DNA of 64,000 nt from Chaetoderma sp. LZ-2023a (GCA_034401795.1 CM067360.1:118501572-118565571), one strand, 5' to 3'; shown: positions 12,091 to 22,270, counted from the first letter of the stretch. Notes: generated from the sequence alone by a model not told the origin. A program made the numbers and translations.

Positions 12091-12319
12091 CGCATCAGTA
12101 ATTATAGCTGATAATTATGTGTTCTCATTGCTGTATTGCTGCAATTATCAGTCCCTCTAGATCTATAGACGTATATATTATAGACTGTACTTTTGTAGTT
12201 ACCAGTGTGTTATTGATGTGTTTGCTATTATTGCACACGTGTAGTTACTAGCGTGTTATTGATCTGTTTGCTATTATTGCACAAAAATTAGTATCATTAT
12301 TTGTAATTTAATTGTCAGT

Positions 12320-12390
12320 TCTCCGTTGGCTCAGTTGATAACAGCGCTGAATTCTAATCAAAAAATCATGGTTCAAATCTCTCAAAAGAT
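12320..12390 (+). repeat. tRNA-like element on plus strand, copy e
   Basis: TTGGCTCAGTTGATAACAGC at 12326 is an A-box-like D-arm and GGTTCAAATCTC at 12370 a B-box. The D-arm differs from copies a-d (class I type). Stems are poor; a SINE head or tRNA pseudogene is more likely than a working tRNA gene. Confidence 0.5.
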
Positions 12391-12699
12391 CTCAGCTAGA
12401 TGGTACCAAGTTCGAAACAGTACACGATAGTGTAGGGGTACAATGACTAAAAATAGGAGCAACGGAGAAGCACCAAAAAAAACCTGCAGAGATAGAGAGA
12501 GGGGCTGGCAATAATAAGCGGGGGTTCTCCCGAAGGGGTGACGTGAGTTTTATAATTCTTTTAGTTTTTATTCTTAATTTTTTTTTACATTTTTTGTTTC
12601 ATGACAGTTTCTTTACCCGGCGTTACCCGAGAAGCATGACATCACGTCAAGACCTTTGTTCTAAATGGGCATTTAAGTAGTGTGATACTACCTCCCTCT

Positions 12700-13118
12700 C
12701 AACATCCTATGCCCCAGGGATTGAGAGGGCGGTGTGGGCCACAGATCACTGATTGGCTGCCAGTTGAGGGAGGTGGTACCTTGCGGTCTCTGCTGCTTGA
12801 GAGGGCGGTGGGGGCCACGGCTCCGGCAGGCCAGGCAGCCGGGCGGTGGTATCATTAGTAGTAGTGTCGGGATTAAAATAATACAACCTTCCTAAACTGG
12901 CCGCCATTCGGCGATCCGTGGCCCCCACTGCCCTCTTAATCCCTGGGGCCTCCATCTTGAGGCATAACCCAACCACCTGCAACCCTGGGCCTCCATCTAG
13001 AGGCCTCCACCAACAACATGCAACTCTATGCCCCAGGAATTGAGAGGGCGATGGGGGCCACGGATCTCCGAATGGCGGCCAGTTGAGGGAGGTGGTATCA
13101 TTGTAATCCCGACCCTAC
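12700..13118. repeat. Inverted and direct repeat of about 75 bp, three copies
   Basis: The unit (GCCCCAGGRATTGAGAGGGC ... GGCCAGTTGAGGGAGGTGG) occurs on plus at 12708-12780 and 13027-13100 and inverted at 12890-12965. Direct and inverted arms could fold into hairpins. It lies exactly where the second LINE copy loses its 3' end. Confidence 0.8.
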
Positions 13119-16002
13119 TACTGAAGTAAAGTGCCTTGTTCTGTAGGTGAATACGGGCATTTCCCCACAAAGGCTGGCACACAGCATGTTCCCAAACTGT
13201 TGGTAATGGAGTTTCTTTTGAGAACATGCTTAGAGCCTTTCTTTGTTCTTGGTAAACCTCGCGAATTATGGAGACATTTGGTGGCGTTGTATTTGAGAAA
13301 AATACACAGCTTACATCAAAAGGACCTATATATTTCATAAGCAATTTTCGTGAAACATTTGCCCAACCAGCTTGAGAATAAATTAGGCCATTTAAGAATG
13401 TTAGCCTTAATGATGTACATTTGGTCGGAATGTGAACTAAACCCAGCCCACCCTTAAGTTTCTCATTTATGCAAACTGCTTGAGATACGAGATTTGTGTT
13501 ATCTTCCCACAGATATGAAATGTTTAACTAGTTGATTTCTTTTTCTACATTTTTCTGCATGGGAATGACTGAGGCTGTGTACCACAAACCAGACATTATC
13601 AGGTTGTTAACCACAAACTTCTACCAAAAATATATAAATGACGATGTTTCCATTGGGCACACGTGTGCTTGACACTACTAAGTCGGTGTGTCCAATTTAA
13701 CAAAGCATCCATTTTCCCACTGAAATAAAATCCTAAAATCTGTATATGATCATCTGGCCATGTAATACGCATAAGTTGGTCTCTTCTGTTACGCCATGAA
13801 CCAAGAAATATTCCGACAGATTTCTCTCTGTTGATTTTGAGGCCAGATGCTGTCCGGAAATTGTGTAATATATTAACAAGTGGGGGAACGTCTTTATTTT
13901 GCCCAACAAAAACAGTAGTGTCATTCAAGTGCTGCGAAACTTTTAATGCGCTAGCTATACCAGGTACAGCTATTCCTGTAATTGAACTATCTTGCCTCAA
14001 TGTTGCCCCTAGCATTTCCATTGCAATCATAAATAAGAGAGGTGAAAGGGAACATCCATGTCGCACTCCACGTGCTAGGTTAACAGGTTCAGTTAAACAG
14101 TTGTTCACCAAGTATCTACTATTAACATTGGTATACAATATCTTTACAAATTTTATAAAATGTTCTCCTAATCCAATACATTTTAATGTTTCAAAAAAAT
14201 TCCATTCAAGGCGGTCGAATGCCTTTTCATTATCAAGCCCAATAATGGTTTCATCTATTTCAACTAAAGTAATCACACCTTTTATAAGGAAAGCATTTGT
14301 AAAAAAATACTTCTTCCTGGAATCGCACAAGTTTGATCTGGGCCAATAACCTCATGTAATACTTCACTCAGTTTCATTGACACAGCTCTTGAAATTAGTT
14401 TATAATCTACGCACAGTAGAGATAGGTCTGTAATATCTCAAATCTTCCCTCTCACCTCACTTGTATAAAATGCGTACATATGCTTGAGACATTGTAGGAA
14501 CAAGATGGTCATTTTCAAAAATGTCAATTACCACCTGATGAAACTGAGGACTAAGCAAATGCCAAAACGTGCGAGAAAATTCTACAGTCAACCCGTCACA
14601 TTCTGGACATTTGCCAGCCTTCGTTCCTTGCAGTGACTTGGACAAGCTAGCTAATGATAACGTTCTATCGCAGCTTTCGCGAGATGCATCTGGCACCGTG
14701 GTCTCCCTATTATCTAGCAAGATTGAAGTTGTCGTAGCATCGCTCCCTTCAGATGTATACAACGATTTATAAAACTGACAAACTACTTCCATCATATCTT
14801 CATTAGTATATGCGACGTGACCAGTACTTGATTTTAGAGATATAGTTATTTTCTCAACGCCCCTTGCCTTTTCTAAATTACAAAAATATTTGGTTGATTT
14901 TTTTCCATTCTGTTTGCATCTCGGCCCTTGATCTAACTTTGGCCCCTTGATATGTATATTGGTCTAATTCAGTTATTTTCCCTTCAATTAAACCATAAGG
15001 CTGCTTAAAAATTCTTCTCCTGCGTTGATTTTCCAGGAAACTCGATTCAAATGTTTTTCTAAGGCTTTTCTGTATTTTCGCCTATCTCGTGCTTTTTTAA
15101 TCGAGTACTGTCGTGTTATGTGTGCCAATCCAGACTTACCATTCCCCCACCATTGAATTACAGTTTCATAAATGTCTCTCTTCAGTAGCCAATATTTCCA
15201 AAATCTTCTACCTGATGTTGGTATTTAATATCAGACAAGAGGGAGTTATTAAACTCCCAGTAGCCTATGCCTCGTTTAATCCAGGCAGCACTATCTAAGG
15301 TGATACATACCATATGATGGTCAGAAAATGCCAAAAGGAAATTCGTATTTGTGTCAGATTACCCTTAAGTAACTGTTGTATATAAAGCCTATCCAATCTG
15401 GATGCTACCTGTCCATTATTTGAAATCCGGGTATACGCTTTACGATTAGAACATAATATCCGGTAGCTATCAAGTAAATGTTCTCTGTCACAGATCTGCT
15501 TTAGCTCAAGATGGGATGTATCATTATATGCAGCCTCTGACCGTCTGTCCATATTTGGCTATAACACAATTAAAATTACTGGCTAAAACTAAATTTTCAG
15601 ACGTGCTTTCCTGAATAACTGATGATAAGTTACTGAAAAAAGCCTGGCGACAGCCATGTAAAGAAGTGGCATAAGCGCATAGGTAATTTACAACTGAATC
15701 GAAAAAATCAAGTGTAACTTTAACCCAACGCCCGCTTGTATCAGATGCAGATGATATAACGTTGCCCGATTTCAGACAGCTAGGAAAAATCAGTATAGTT
15801 ACTCAAGAACTGTTATCAGGTGATAATGAGTAGTATATTTCACCTTTAAAATCCCTTTAAATAAATCAATATCTTTAGGCTTCTGGATTTTAGTTTCCTG
15901 ATGCAAGGCAACGTCAACATTTTGTTTTTCAAGTTTTTCAATTGGACGTCTTTGTTTAAAATCTGTATTCAAACCTCTGCAATTTAAGGAACAAATAATC
16001 AT
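13118..16002 (-). pseudogene. LINE ORF2: AP endonuclease / reverse transcriptase, copy 2, degenerate
   Basis: Starts at about 16002 (MIICSLNCRGLN), same family as the 3.1-6.5 kb copy. Endonuclease peptides are QETKIQKP near 15900 and SRLDRLYIQ near 15395. Reverse transcriptase blocks are the DGLT-like ECDGLTVEF near 14600 and the first catalytic Asp motif NEKAFDRLEWNF near 14220. Next come GCSLSPLL near 14055 and HLNDTT near 13925 in place of YADD. The box that should supply two catalytic Asp residues is therefore damaged (Tyr to His, first Asp to Asn), whereas copy 1 keeps it but lacks AFDR. The reading stops at about 13118 inside the post-RT domain (NKALYF), so the C-terminal cysteine domain is missing. 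Several frameshifts and stops are present, for example near 14460 and 15190. Confidence 0.88.
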
Positions 16003-16080
16003 AAATAGGCAAAGAATAACCAAGACTGCCATATTTATCCTAACTGGATTTAGGTTTCTTACATGCCTTGCCTTTCTTTT

Positions 16081-16857
16081 TAGCCCATTTCCCCCATGTT
16101 GCCATTGAAATCGTGATTATTCAACTCAACAGTTTTCAAATAAATATATTTTTTAATGTCTGAATCAAATCTCAAATGTCTATAATGTACACCTTTTGTT
16201 GTTATATAGGGTACTGATACCTCGCCATCTTCGGATCGAAACATAACCATCTCATCAGATATTTGTGAGTTCTGGGTCTTAGCAGAATATTCTGACCCAG
16301 CAACAGACATACTGTCATCTATATCACTTGCCTCTGCCTCTGATTCAGAAATGGAATCTGTTTTATGGCGTTTAAGAGTAACTATGTTGCCTTTAATCGC
16401 CGCGTCTACAACGCCCATCGTCGACAATGTATCCCCTGCACTTTCGGACTTTCAGCATCATTTGTAATTTCCGAAAACTGACTCAAAGGAAAAAGGCTTA
16501 GAGGAAAGCCAGAGACATCATCTGTAGATTGTGATCGGAATTTCCGTTGACCAAGTGCCAAAGGCTGTGTCAGAGAGAATTCCTCTTCACTTAAATTATT
16601 ATCATCATCATCATCATCAGATACAGCATTAACTGGTTCATTGGATGTCTTACTGTCATCTGGTGTGAGACGTATGCTAGTTTCCAAAACATCAATGCAA
16701 TCACTGATGTTTTGCTATTACCGGATTGTTGCTTACAGTTACTGGTTCTTGGCTAGCTGCTGGATGAATATCAGCAAGAACAGTGACAACAGCTGGGGAT
16801 GGGGGGGGGTGGTGGTGGTGGATTTTGAGACTCGCTCGCCCGCTCTTCAGTTGTAAT
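16081..16857 (-). pseudogene. LINE ORF1, C-terminal acidic tail, copy 2
   Basis: Minus-strand peptides LFPLSQFSEITNDAE, SESEAEASDIDDSMSVAGSE, VPYITTKGVHYRHLR and NNHDFN parallel the 6.56-7.13 kb copy. A proline-rich segment with a His run (HHHHPPPSP) precedes them near 16820, followed by one frameshift near 16695. Upstream, at about 16857, it meets a LINE ORF1 fragment in the opposite orientation. The zinc-knuckle half that should precede this tail lies at 20.7-21.5 kb on the same strand, separated by the 17-20.7 kb segment. Confidence 0.75.
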
Positions 16858-17000
16858 AGTCCAGGAGCTAAAGCTAGGTCAGAATCGTGATGTAGCACAC
16901 CCAGTATTCAGAAGGTCTGACACTTGCTGTAGCTTGGGGGACATGTCCCACACATTGTAAGCCCTGTTGTACAAACAAATTGTGGTAGCACTAATTAGTT
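16835..17000 (+). pseudogene. LINE ORF1 fragment (C-terminal end of zinc-knuckle half), plus orientation
   Basis: Plus strand reads VVIVQE, then STPSIQKV, a stop, and later PVVQTNCGSTN and a stop. It aligns to the end of the minus-strand ORF1 at 20699-20850 (VIVREQ, STPSIQKV, RVVQENCGITNP). The DNA similarity (for example a 25-bp identical stretch around 16891-16916 against 20788-20814) is in inverted orientation. With that copy it brackets the 17.28-20.30 kb gene. Confidence 0.75.
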
Positions 17001-17277
17001 ATCCTGATTTCTTTGCATAGGGGGTCTAGGCTGTGGCTGCATCCACAGTGCACAACGATATAAGCATGATCGTGTCATAACTCAAAGTAATATCGTATTA
17101 GATTCACCATATATGATATTTAGAGGGATATCGACCTAACATATATCCAACATACATTTTGCATGCATATACCAAAGGCGAGGGTGAAATGTGAAGGTTA
17201 TATTTTATGTATGTATACTAACTCCATCATAGAATCCATATATCCAGCTGTACCACTGTTGACAAAGCACCCAGGTA

Positions 17278-20200
17278 ATGGTGGTTGGAATGAGACAGAT
17301 GGATGTGGTGGTAATCGGTGCGGAAAAACAAATTAAAATGAATACTACACAAACAGTCCCTAGTTGGAGTGGATTTAATGCACTTGTATCATGTGCTAAT
17401 GCACCTTTTACACAAATCGGTTACTGTCCAATGATTTCCGGATCACCAACTGAATTCAATACGGTGTATACGGTCATAAAACAACTTCAAAGAATGATGA
17501 CAACACTAGGACAGGATGACTCGGTCATTACATTCGACTTGGCCATATATGTCAAGGCAAAGGAGATACAGTGGCGATATAAAGAAGAGTTTAGTGACAC
17601 TGTGATCAGACTGGGGGGATTCCACATTGCGCTAAACTACTTAGCTGTTATTGGAAAGATGTTTGATGACTCTGGCTTAGAAGATCTCCTCATAGAGGCC
17701 AACACATATGGTAGCAGCACGGCTGCTGCTCTACTTAAAGGGAAGTCATATAATCGAGGAGTGAGGGCTCACAAATTGGTTCTGGAAGCGCTGCTGCGAT
17801 TACAACGGCAGTCTTTTTCCAAATGGGTTCAACAAAATGGACAACATGAAGACCACATTACTCCAACAGATTTGGAGAGTCTGGATGAGAAAATTAAGAT
17901 GTGCCGAAGCGGCATTGACGACTTAGACGCACTGCAAGAACATTTCAAAGAGGTGTGTATGTACGTGAATAAATTGCAACGGCTGTTCAAATCCTTTAAA
18001 GTTGAGTCAAGCTCGAAATCACACCTGTTCGCATTTTGGAACTCATATATTCATATGGTAGAGCTGCTGCTTGGATTCATAAGAGCTGAGAGAACTGGAG
18101 ATTGGCAGGCACACCTATCTGCTACTGCTGCTATGGCGCCATATTTCCACAGCATGGACAGAACCAATTATGCAAGATGGCTGCCAATATATCTTGCGGA
18201 CATGAAGATGCTTCCAAGTACACATCCCCATGTACATGAACAATTCTTGAATGGAAATCATTCCGTAAGTCGCTCACACCATCCATTCAATCAAGTGTGG
18301 ACAGATATGGCCTTAGATCAATCGATTAATTTGGATTCCAAAAAGCGAGGTGGTATTATTGGAATAACACAAAAGCCAGGAGCTCTGGAGAGGTGGTTTT
18401 TAACTAGCCACGAGAGGGCAGCCATAACAACGATCACAAAGCAAATGTGTGGGTTACAAGATAGTCACATGTTTGGAGTACATAAGATAATGGGGACTAA
18501 TCGAATGAACAGGGATGAAACCGATGTGCAGAAGATACTTTCGATGTTCTCATCAGATATAATGACCAATCCCTTTAATATTGCGGAAAACGACGACAGC
18601 GAGTGTCTTCCGCTTGTAAACATTGCAACTGGCGTGGTATTGCCTAGTAAAATCGCCAAGAGACTTGTTTCCGCCTGTGACATTGGTAAGGAGATTATGG
18701 ACAATTTTGTTCAGGAGCGGCTGGACACTAACACGAGAAGCTTTTGGGACACGTTACCACACTTAAAACTTAAAACATTTGCCAGCCTAGCACAGAAGAA
18801 AAAACTCAAAACAAATGATGAAAAAATTCACAATGTGAGATCTGACCGCGAACTATTTGGTCGATTAATTATTGCCGCAAGGTCCAGAGATGTTGATTTA
18901 AAACTAGTGATGACGTATGAACTGTCTGCTATTCCACTATCATTGTCACATACGGATGGGACTCTAAGAAAGAATGTGAAAAGTGTTTTGTTAAGTGAAC
19001 TAGAAAAGGAAGTAAATGTTGATGGACGGCTTCCACCTGTTGACAAGACAGGTGCAACAGCTTATGTAGTAGATGGCATGGCAATTGTGCAAATGGTTAA
19101 AACTGGAGGTACGTCTACATTTGGAGAATTGGCTGATAAATACTGGCACATCTTTACAGTTCCACTGAATCAAGAAGACTGCAACAGAGTAGATATAGTT
19201 TTTGACAGATATGATAGACTGGAATCTCTCAAAGCGGAAGAGCGGCTAAAACGTGGGTCATCAACAGCATTGGAAGTAAAGATTGCTGGAGAAAATACTC
19301 CCGTTCCAAAGCAATGGGCCAAGTACATCAGCAATCCAAGCAACAAAAGTAACCTGGTTGCATTTCTCAGCAAGCGGTGGCGTGATACTGGTCCAAATAT
19401 GCTATCTGCCGACAATTGCGTCATTCTTGCTGGTGGCTTTAACGATGGAATGGATGTTGTTGTCATTTCAGCGAACAATTCGTCGTATTTGGAAGAACTT
19501 CGATCAGATCACGAGGAAGCCGATACGCGTATGATGTTGCACGCGCTACACGCTTCAAAAGACCACATGCGTGTTGTTATACAGTCTCCTGATACATACG
19601 TGGCAGTACTTAGTATATATACGTATCGTTCGCTTCACTGTTCTGAACTATGGTTCTGTACGGGCACAAAGGACAAATTGCGATACATACCAATACATAC
19701 AGTTGATCAAGTACTGGGCCCAGCTATCTGTCTGTCTTTGCCTGGGTTTCATTCTCGTACAGGTTGTGATAGCACTAGTGCATTATGTGGAGTCGCTAAG
19801 AGAAAATCATTCAATCTCTTAAAGTCATCTGAATGTCATCAGCTTAGCTTAGCCCAACTCGGCGAACATGTTGACTTATCACCGAATACTGCAATTCTAT
19901 GTGAGAAATTTGTCTGTGAGTTGTATACCACCAGGGATGTGGGAAAGACAGCTGATGAAACCCGTTATTGGCTCTTTTGTCAAAAGAGACAAAGAAATGA
20001 AGATTTTCCACGTACATCGAATAGTCTAAAGCATCACACCGAAAGGGCCAATTTTCAAGCTCTTGTTTGGAGACGTTCATTGCAAGCTGTTCAGAATCTT
20101 CCATCTCCAAATGGACATGGCTGGAGTATAGTGGATGGTCTACTCAAGCCTGTTCTAATGTCAAAGGATCCTGCTCCATTTGGATTAATTGAACTCACAT

Positions 20201-20295
20201 CATGTAGATGTCAAAAGTCTGCCTGCAAAAGAACAGATCTCTGTCAATGCAAGGCTAACAATCTACTCTGCACTGAAGCATGCCTTTGTATGTGA
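17278..20295 (+). CDS. FEN/XPG-like (PIN-like) nuclease-domain protein with C-terminal tesmin/TSO1-type CXC cluster
   Basis: A 1005-codon intronless frame. Residues about 30-175 (VPSWSGFNALVS, TFDLAIYVKAKEIQW, VIRLGGFHIALNYLAVIGK, YNRGVRAHK) match a protein family I recall as multicopy and uncharacterised in cnidarians, molluscs and fish. Residues 595-850 fit the FEN1 layout: D599 in VVDGMAIVQ, D643 in IVFDRYD with a following basic helix, E747-A-D749 in HEEADTRM, and the D772 pair. G829-C-D831 then opens a helix-hairpin-helix-like TGCDSTSALCG. The second residue of the DxD pair is Tyr774 (TAC), where the family usually has Asp. Cys976-Cys1004 form the CXC cluster (CRC, C, CQC, C, CLC). A TGA ends it before the last expected Cys; frame continues to 20358. 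Structure-specific nuclease or DNA-binding roles are inference. An in-frame TGA at 17260 blocks earlier starts; Met at 17278, 17290, 17299 or 17338 are candidates, and CAG at 17272-17274 could be a splice acceptor. It could be a host gene copy or a mobile-element gene; no terminal repeats of its own were found. Confidence 0.85.
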   Translation: MVVGMRQMDVVVIGAEKQIKMNTTQTVPSWSGFNALVSCANAPFTQIGYCPMISGSPTEFNTVYTVIKQLQRMMTTLGQDDSVITFDLAIYVKAKEIQWRYKEEFSDTVIRLGGFHIALNYLAVIGKMFDDSGLEDLLIEANTYGSSTAAALLKGKSYNRGVRAHKLVLEALLRLQRQSFSKWVQQNGQHEDHITPTDLESLDEKIKMCRSGIDDLDALQEHFKEVCMYVNKLQRLFKSFKVESSSKSHLFAFWNSYIHMVELLLGFIRAERTGDWQAHLSATAAMAPYFHSMDRTNYARWLPIYLADMKMLPSTHPHVHEQFLNGNHSVSRSHHPFNQVWTDMALDQSINLDSKKRGGIIGITQKPGALERWFLTSHERAAITTITKQMCGLQDSHMFGVHKIMGTNRMNRDETDVQKILSMFSSDIMTNPFNIAENDDSECLPLVNIATGVVLPSKIAKRLVSACDIGKEIMDNFVQERLDTNTRSFWDTLPHLKLKTFASLAQKKKLKTNDEKIHNVRSDRELFGRLIIAARSRDVDLKLVMTYELSAIPLSLSHTDGTLRKNVKSVLLSELEKEVNVDGRLPPVDKTGATAYVVDGMAIVQMVKTGGTSTFGELADKYWHIFTVPLNQEDCNRVDIVFDRYDRLESLKAEERLKRGSSTALEVKIAGENTPVPKQWAKYISNPSNKSNLVAFLSKRWRDTGPNMLSADNCVILAGGFNDGMDVVVISANNSSYLEELRSDHEEADTRMMLHALHASKDHMRVVIQSPDTYVAVLSIYTYRSLHCSELWFCTGTKDKLRYIPIHTVDQVLGPAICLSLPGFHSRTGCDSTSALCGVAKRKSFNLLKSSECHQLSLAQLGEHVDLSPNTAILCEKFVCELYTTRDVGKTADETRYWLFCQKRQRNEDFPRTSNSLKHHTERANFQALVWRRSLQAVQNLPSPNGHGWSIVDGLLKPVLMSKDPAPFGLIELTSCRCQKSACKRTDLCQCKANNLLCTEACLCM

Positions 20296-20358
20296 GGTGA
20301 AATGTGTGACAATGTTCAGCATACAATTGTCGAAGATGACTCTGACACGGATGAGTAA
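20296..20358 (+). other. Read-through tail of the nuclease-CXC frame
   Basis: After the TGA at 20293-20295 the same frame stays open for 20 codons to a TAA at 20356. It encodes GEMCDN, completing the CXC cysteine pattern, and an acidic end EDDSDTDE. Both are what I expect at the natural C-terminus of this family, so the TGA looks like a recent nonsense mutation or a read-through site, not the ancestral stop. Confidence 0.7.
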
Positions 20359-20698
20359 CATTCTCTCATTTTCTCACGTGATAAATATGTCCTGCCAGCT
20401 TGTGTAGACATGCACTGCATGTCAGTTAAAAGTTTAATTATGAAAAATGTAGAAAACATGGGCATTGTTGTAGCTAAGGTATTGCTAGTCACAAGAAGAC
20501 CTAAGTGCCCCAATATGTACAAAGCAACATACGGGTGTCTTAAACGAGGTTGATTATGTATAAATCTGCGATATACGATCACTCCTTTCCATTTTGGTTA
20601 AGATTGTATTGATATAACATGCGCTTAAGTTTGTGAAAAATTTACCATTGTGAAAATTGTCTGAAAACTACATTCAACACCTATTGTAAATGGGCTTC

Positions 20699-21510
20699 TC
20701 ACGGGTTAGTGATACCACAATTTTCTTGTACAACACGGCTCAGAATATACCCAAGACATCGGTCTAGCATAATATAGAGACAAACCTTCTGAATACTGGG
20801 TGTGCTACGAAACCATTCTTCTAGACCCCTTTTGAAAATTTGCTCCCGGACTATAACATTGGAATCCTTATCCAATATGGGTTTGCGTGACGTATTATTT
20901 TCTAGACATTGTCTTTTAAAGTGTTCAGTGGACCCACAATTTAGACACATGTTCTTTCTCGGATAGCCCCCTGGCAGGTGGTTGGTGCCTGAACAAATCC
21001 GGCATTCCTTTACCTGCCCTCTGTACCAAAGAGGCAGGATACATTTGCCATCTATAGAAAGTGTATTAGGCAGCGAGTTATCTAGCTTATCAAAATAAAC
21101 CCTCCTTCTTCCATTCTCAAGTGATCTGTCAAAACGGTATGTCTCCCTTTCAATCTTCAAGACTTGCCCATACTGAAAAAAATTCAGCCATTAGACGGTC
21201 ATAGGGAATTTCATACGAAGTCTTAATTTTCACTACCAGTTTGTCCGACCATACATTTGCCCGAATTTCCTCCACCACACACACCGCACCCTTCTCTATG
21301 AGCTCACTATCCAGCAGCTTATTCTTTACGTCATCATTACTAACCGTGGCGTTCCAGACATCACGAGTAATGTTGATAATTCCCTTAAAGGCAAAAGGGC
21401 CAGCACCAACAACGTCTTTCAGGCCATGATAAACATCAATGGCTACAACGTCCCACCCATCCCTTCGTTACGATCTTTAAACCCAATGCCCTTTTAAATT
21501 CTGAAGACAT
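20699..21510 (-). pseudogene. LINE ORF1 with CCHC zinc knuckles, two or more frameshifts
   Basis: Starts with MSSEFKRALG at about 21510. A frameshift near 21460 leads into WDVVAIDVYHGLKDVVGAG and EEIRANVWSDKLVVKIK. After a second frameshift near 21180 the frame runs to 20699 with RRRVYFDKLDN, PLWYRGQVKECRIC and two knuckles. The second knuckle is intact (CX2CX4HX4C, near 20950-20910). The first has Tyr in place of the last Cys (HLPGGYP). This is the single-strand nucleic-acid-binding ORF1 of L1/Tx1-like LINEs. It lies in line with, and on the same strand as, the ORF1 tail and ORF2 at 13.1-16.86 kb, and was probably once continuous with them. Confidence 0.85.
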
Positions 21511-22170
21511 TTTTCACTAGCAAACGGCCCGGGATAATTTCCAGAGACAGTAGCTTATGTAAAAAAAGATTTCATTTTTACGTCTGACTATATCAAGATT
21601 TATCAGTTGTTCAATTTTGTCTGAAAAATTAGACACATTTAGAAGGCGCCTAAACACGTAGCTATTTATACATAGACACGTCTCTAAACTCCAGCAATAG
21701 CGCGAGCAGTGCGTCGCTTCAATACAACCAGAAGCATAGCCTGTGGAAAGGACCACTTATAATAAGGGCCAACAAACACCGCCAAATTAACACCGACGAG
21801 GAAAAACGCGACAAAATAAACAATTCAGAATTAGAAACGGGATAATATATAAATACACACAAGTTTCAAAATCAACATATACATAAACAGCAAGAGAGGC
21901 CAATACGGCCAGGTGACACGCTCGTTCACGCAGCAAGGCAGCGGCCCAGCCAGGAATGACGGTCCGCAGTGAGTGAGGACAGCGTACAACGCTGAAAACC
22001 GTGACAAATAACTGTGACCTCCCACAGGAAAACACACACAAATAACGAACGCCAACAAGAACCTGATAATCTTAAACAGATTTCAAAACCACAAATAAAC
22101 AGAAAATCAAGACAGGGACATCAAAATGAGTGATAATAGCAGAGGTCAAATTCAACACGACTTATAGCAT
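21511..22170. other. No gene recognised; possible LINE 5' region
   Basis: Lies 5' of the ORF1 start on the minus strand and ends at an ACT microsatellite. It could be the LINE 5' untranslated region, but nothing diagnostic is visible. Confidence 0.35.
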
Positions 22171-22172
22171 TG

Positions 22173-22255
<83 letters not shown>

Positions 22256-22270
22256 AACAACAACAAAAAC
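22173..22270. repeat. (ACT)n then (ACA)n microsatellite
   Basis: About 27 perfect ACT/CTA units followed by CAA-type triplets. The poly-Tyr and poly-Thr frames here are artefacts. Confidence 0.95.

Noticed and set aside
12320-12390. Functional tRNA gene
   Set aside because: A- and B-box-like words are present but acceptor and anticodon stems do not pair convincingly.
17278-20295. Nuclease-CXC frame as a KDZ or other DDE transposase
   Set aside because: KDZ transposases also carry cysteine clusters, but the acidic motifs here follow the FEN/XPG order (N region, I region, E-A-E, D-x-D, G-C-D). I found no terminal inverted repeats or target duplication around the frame.
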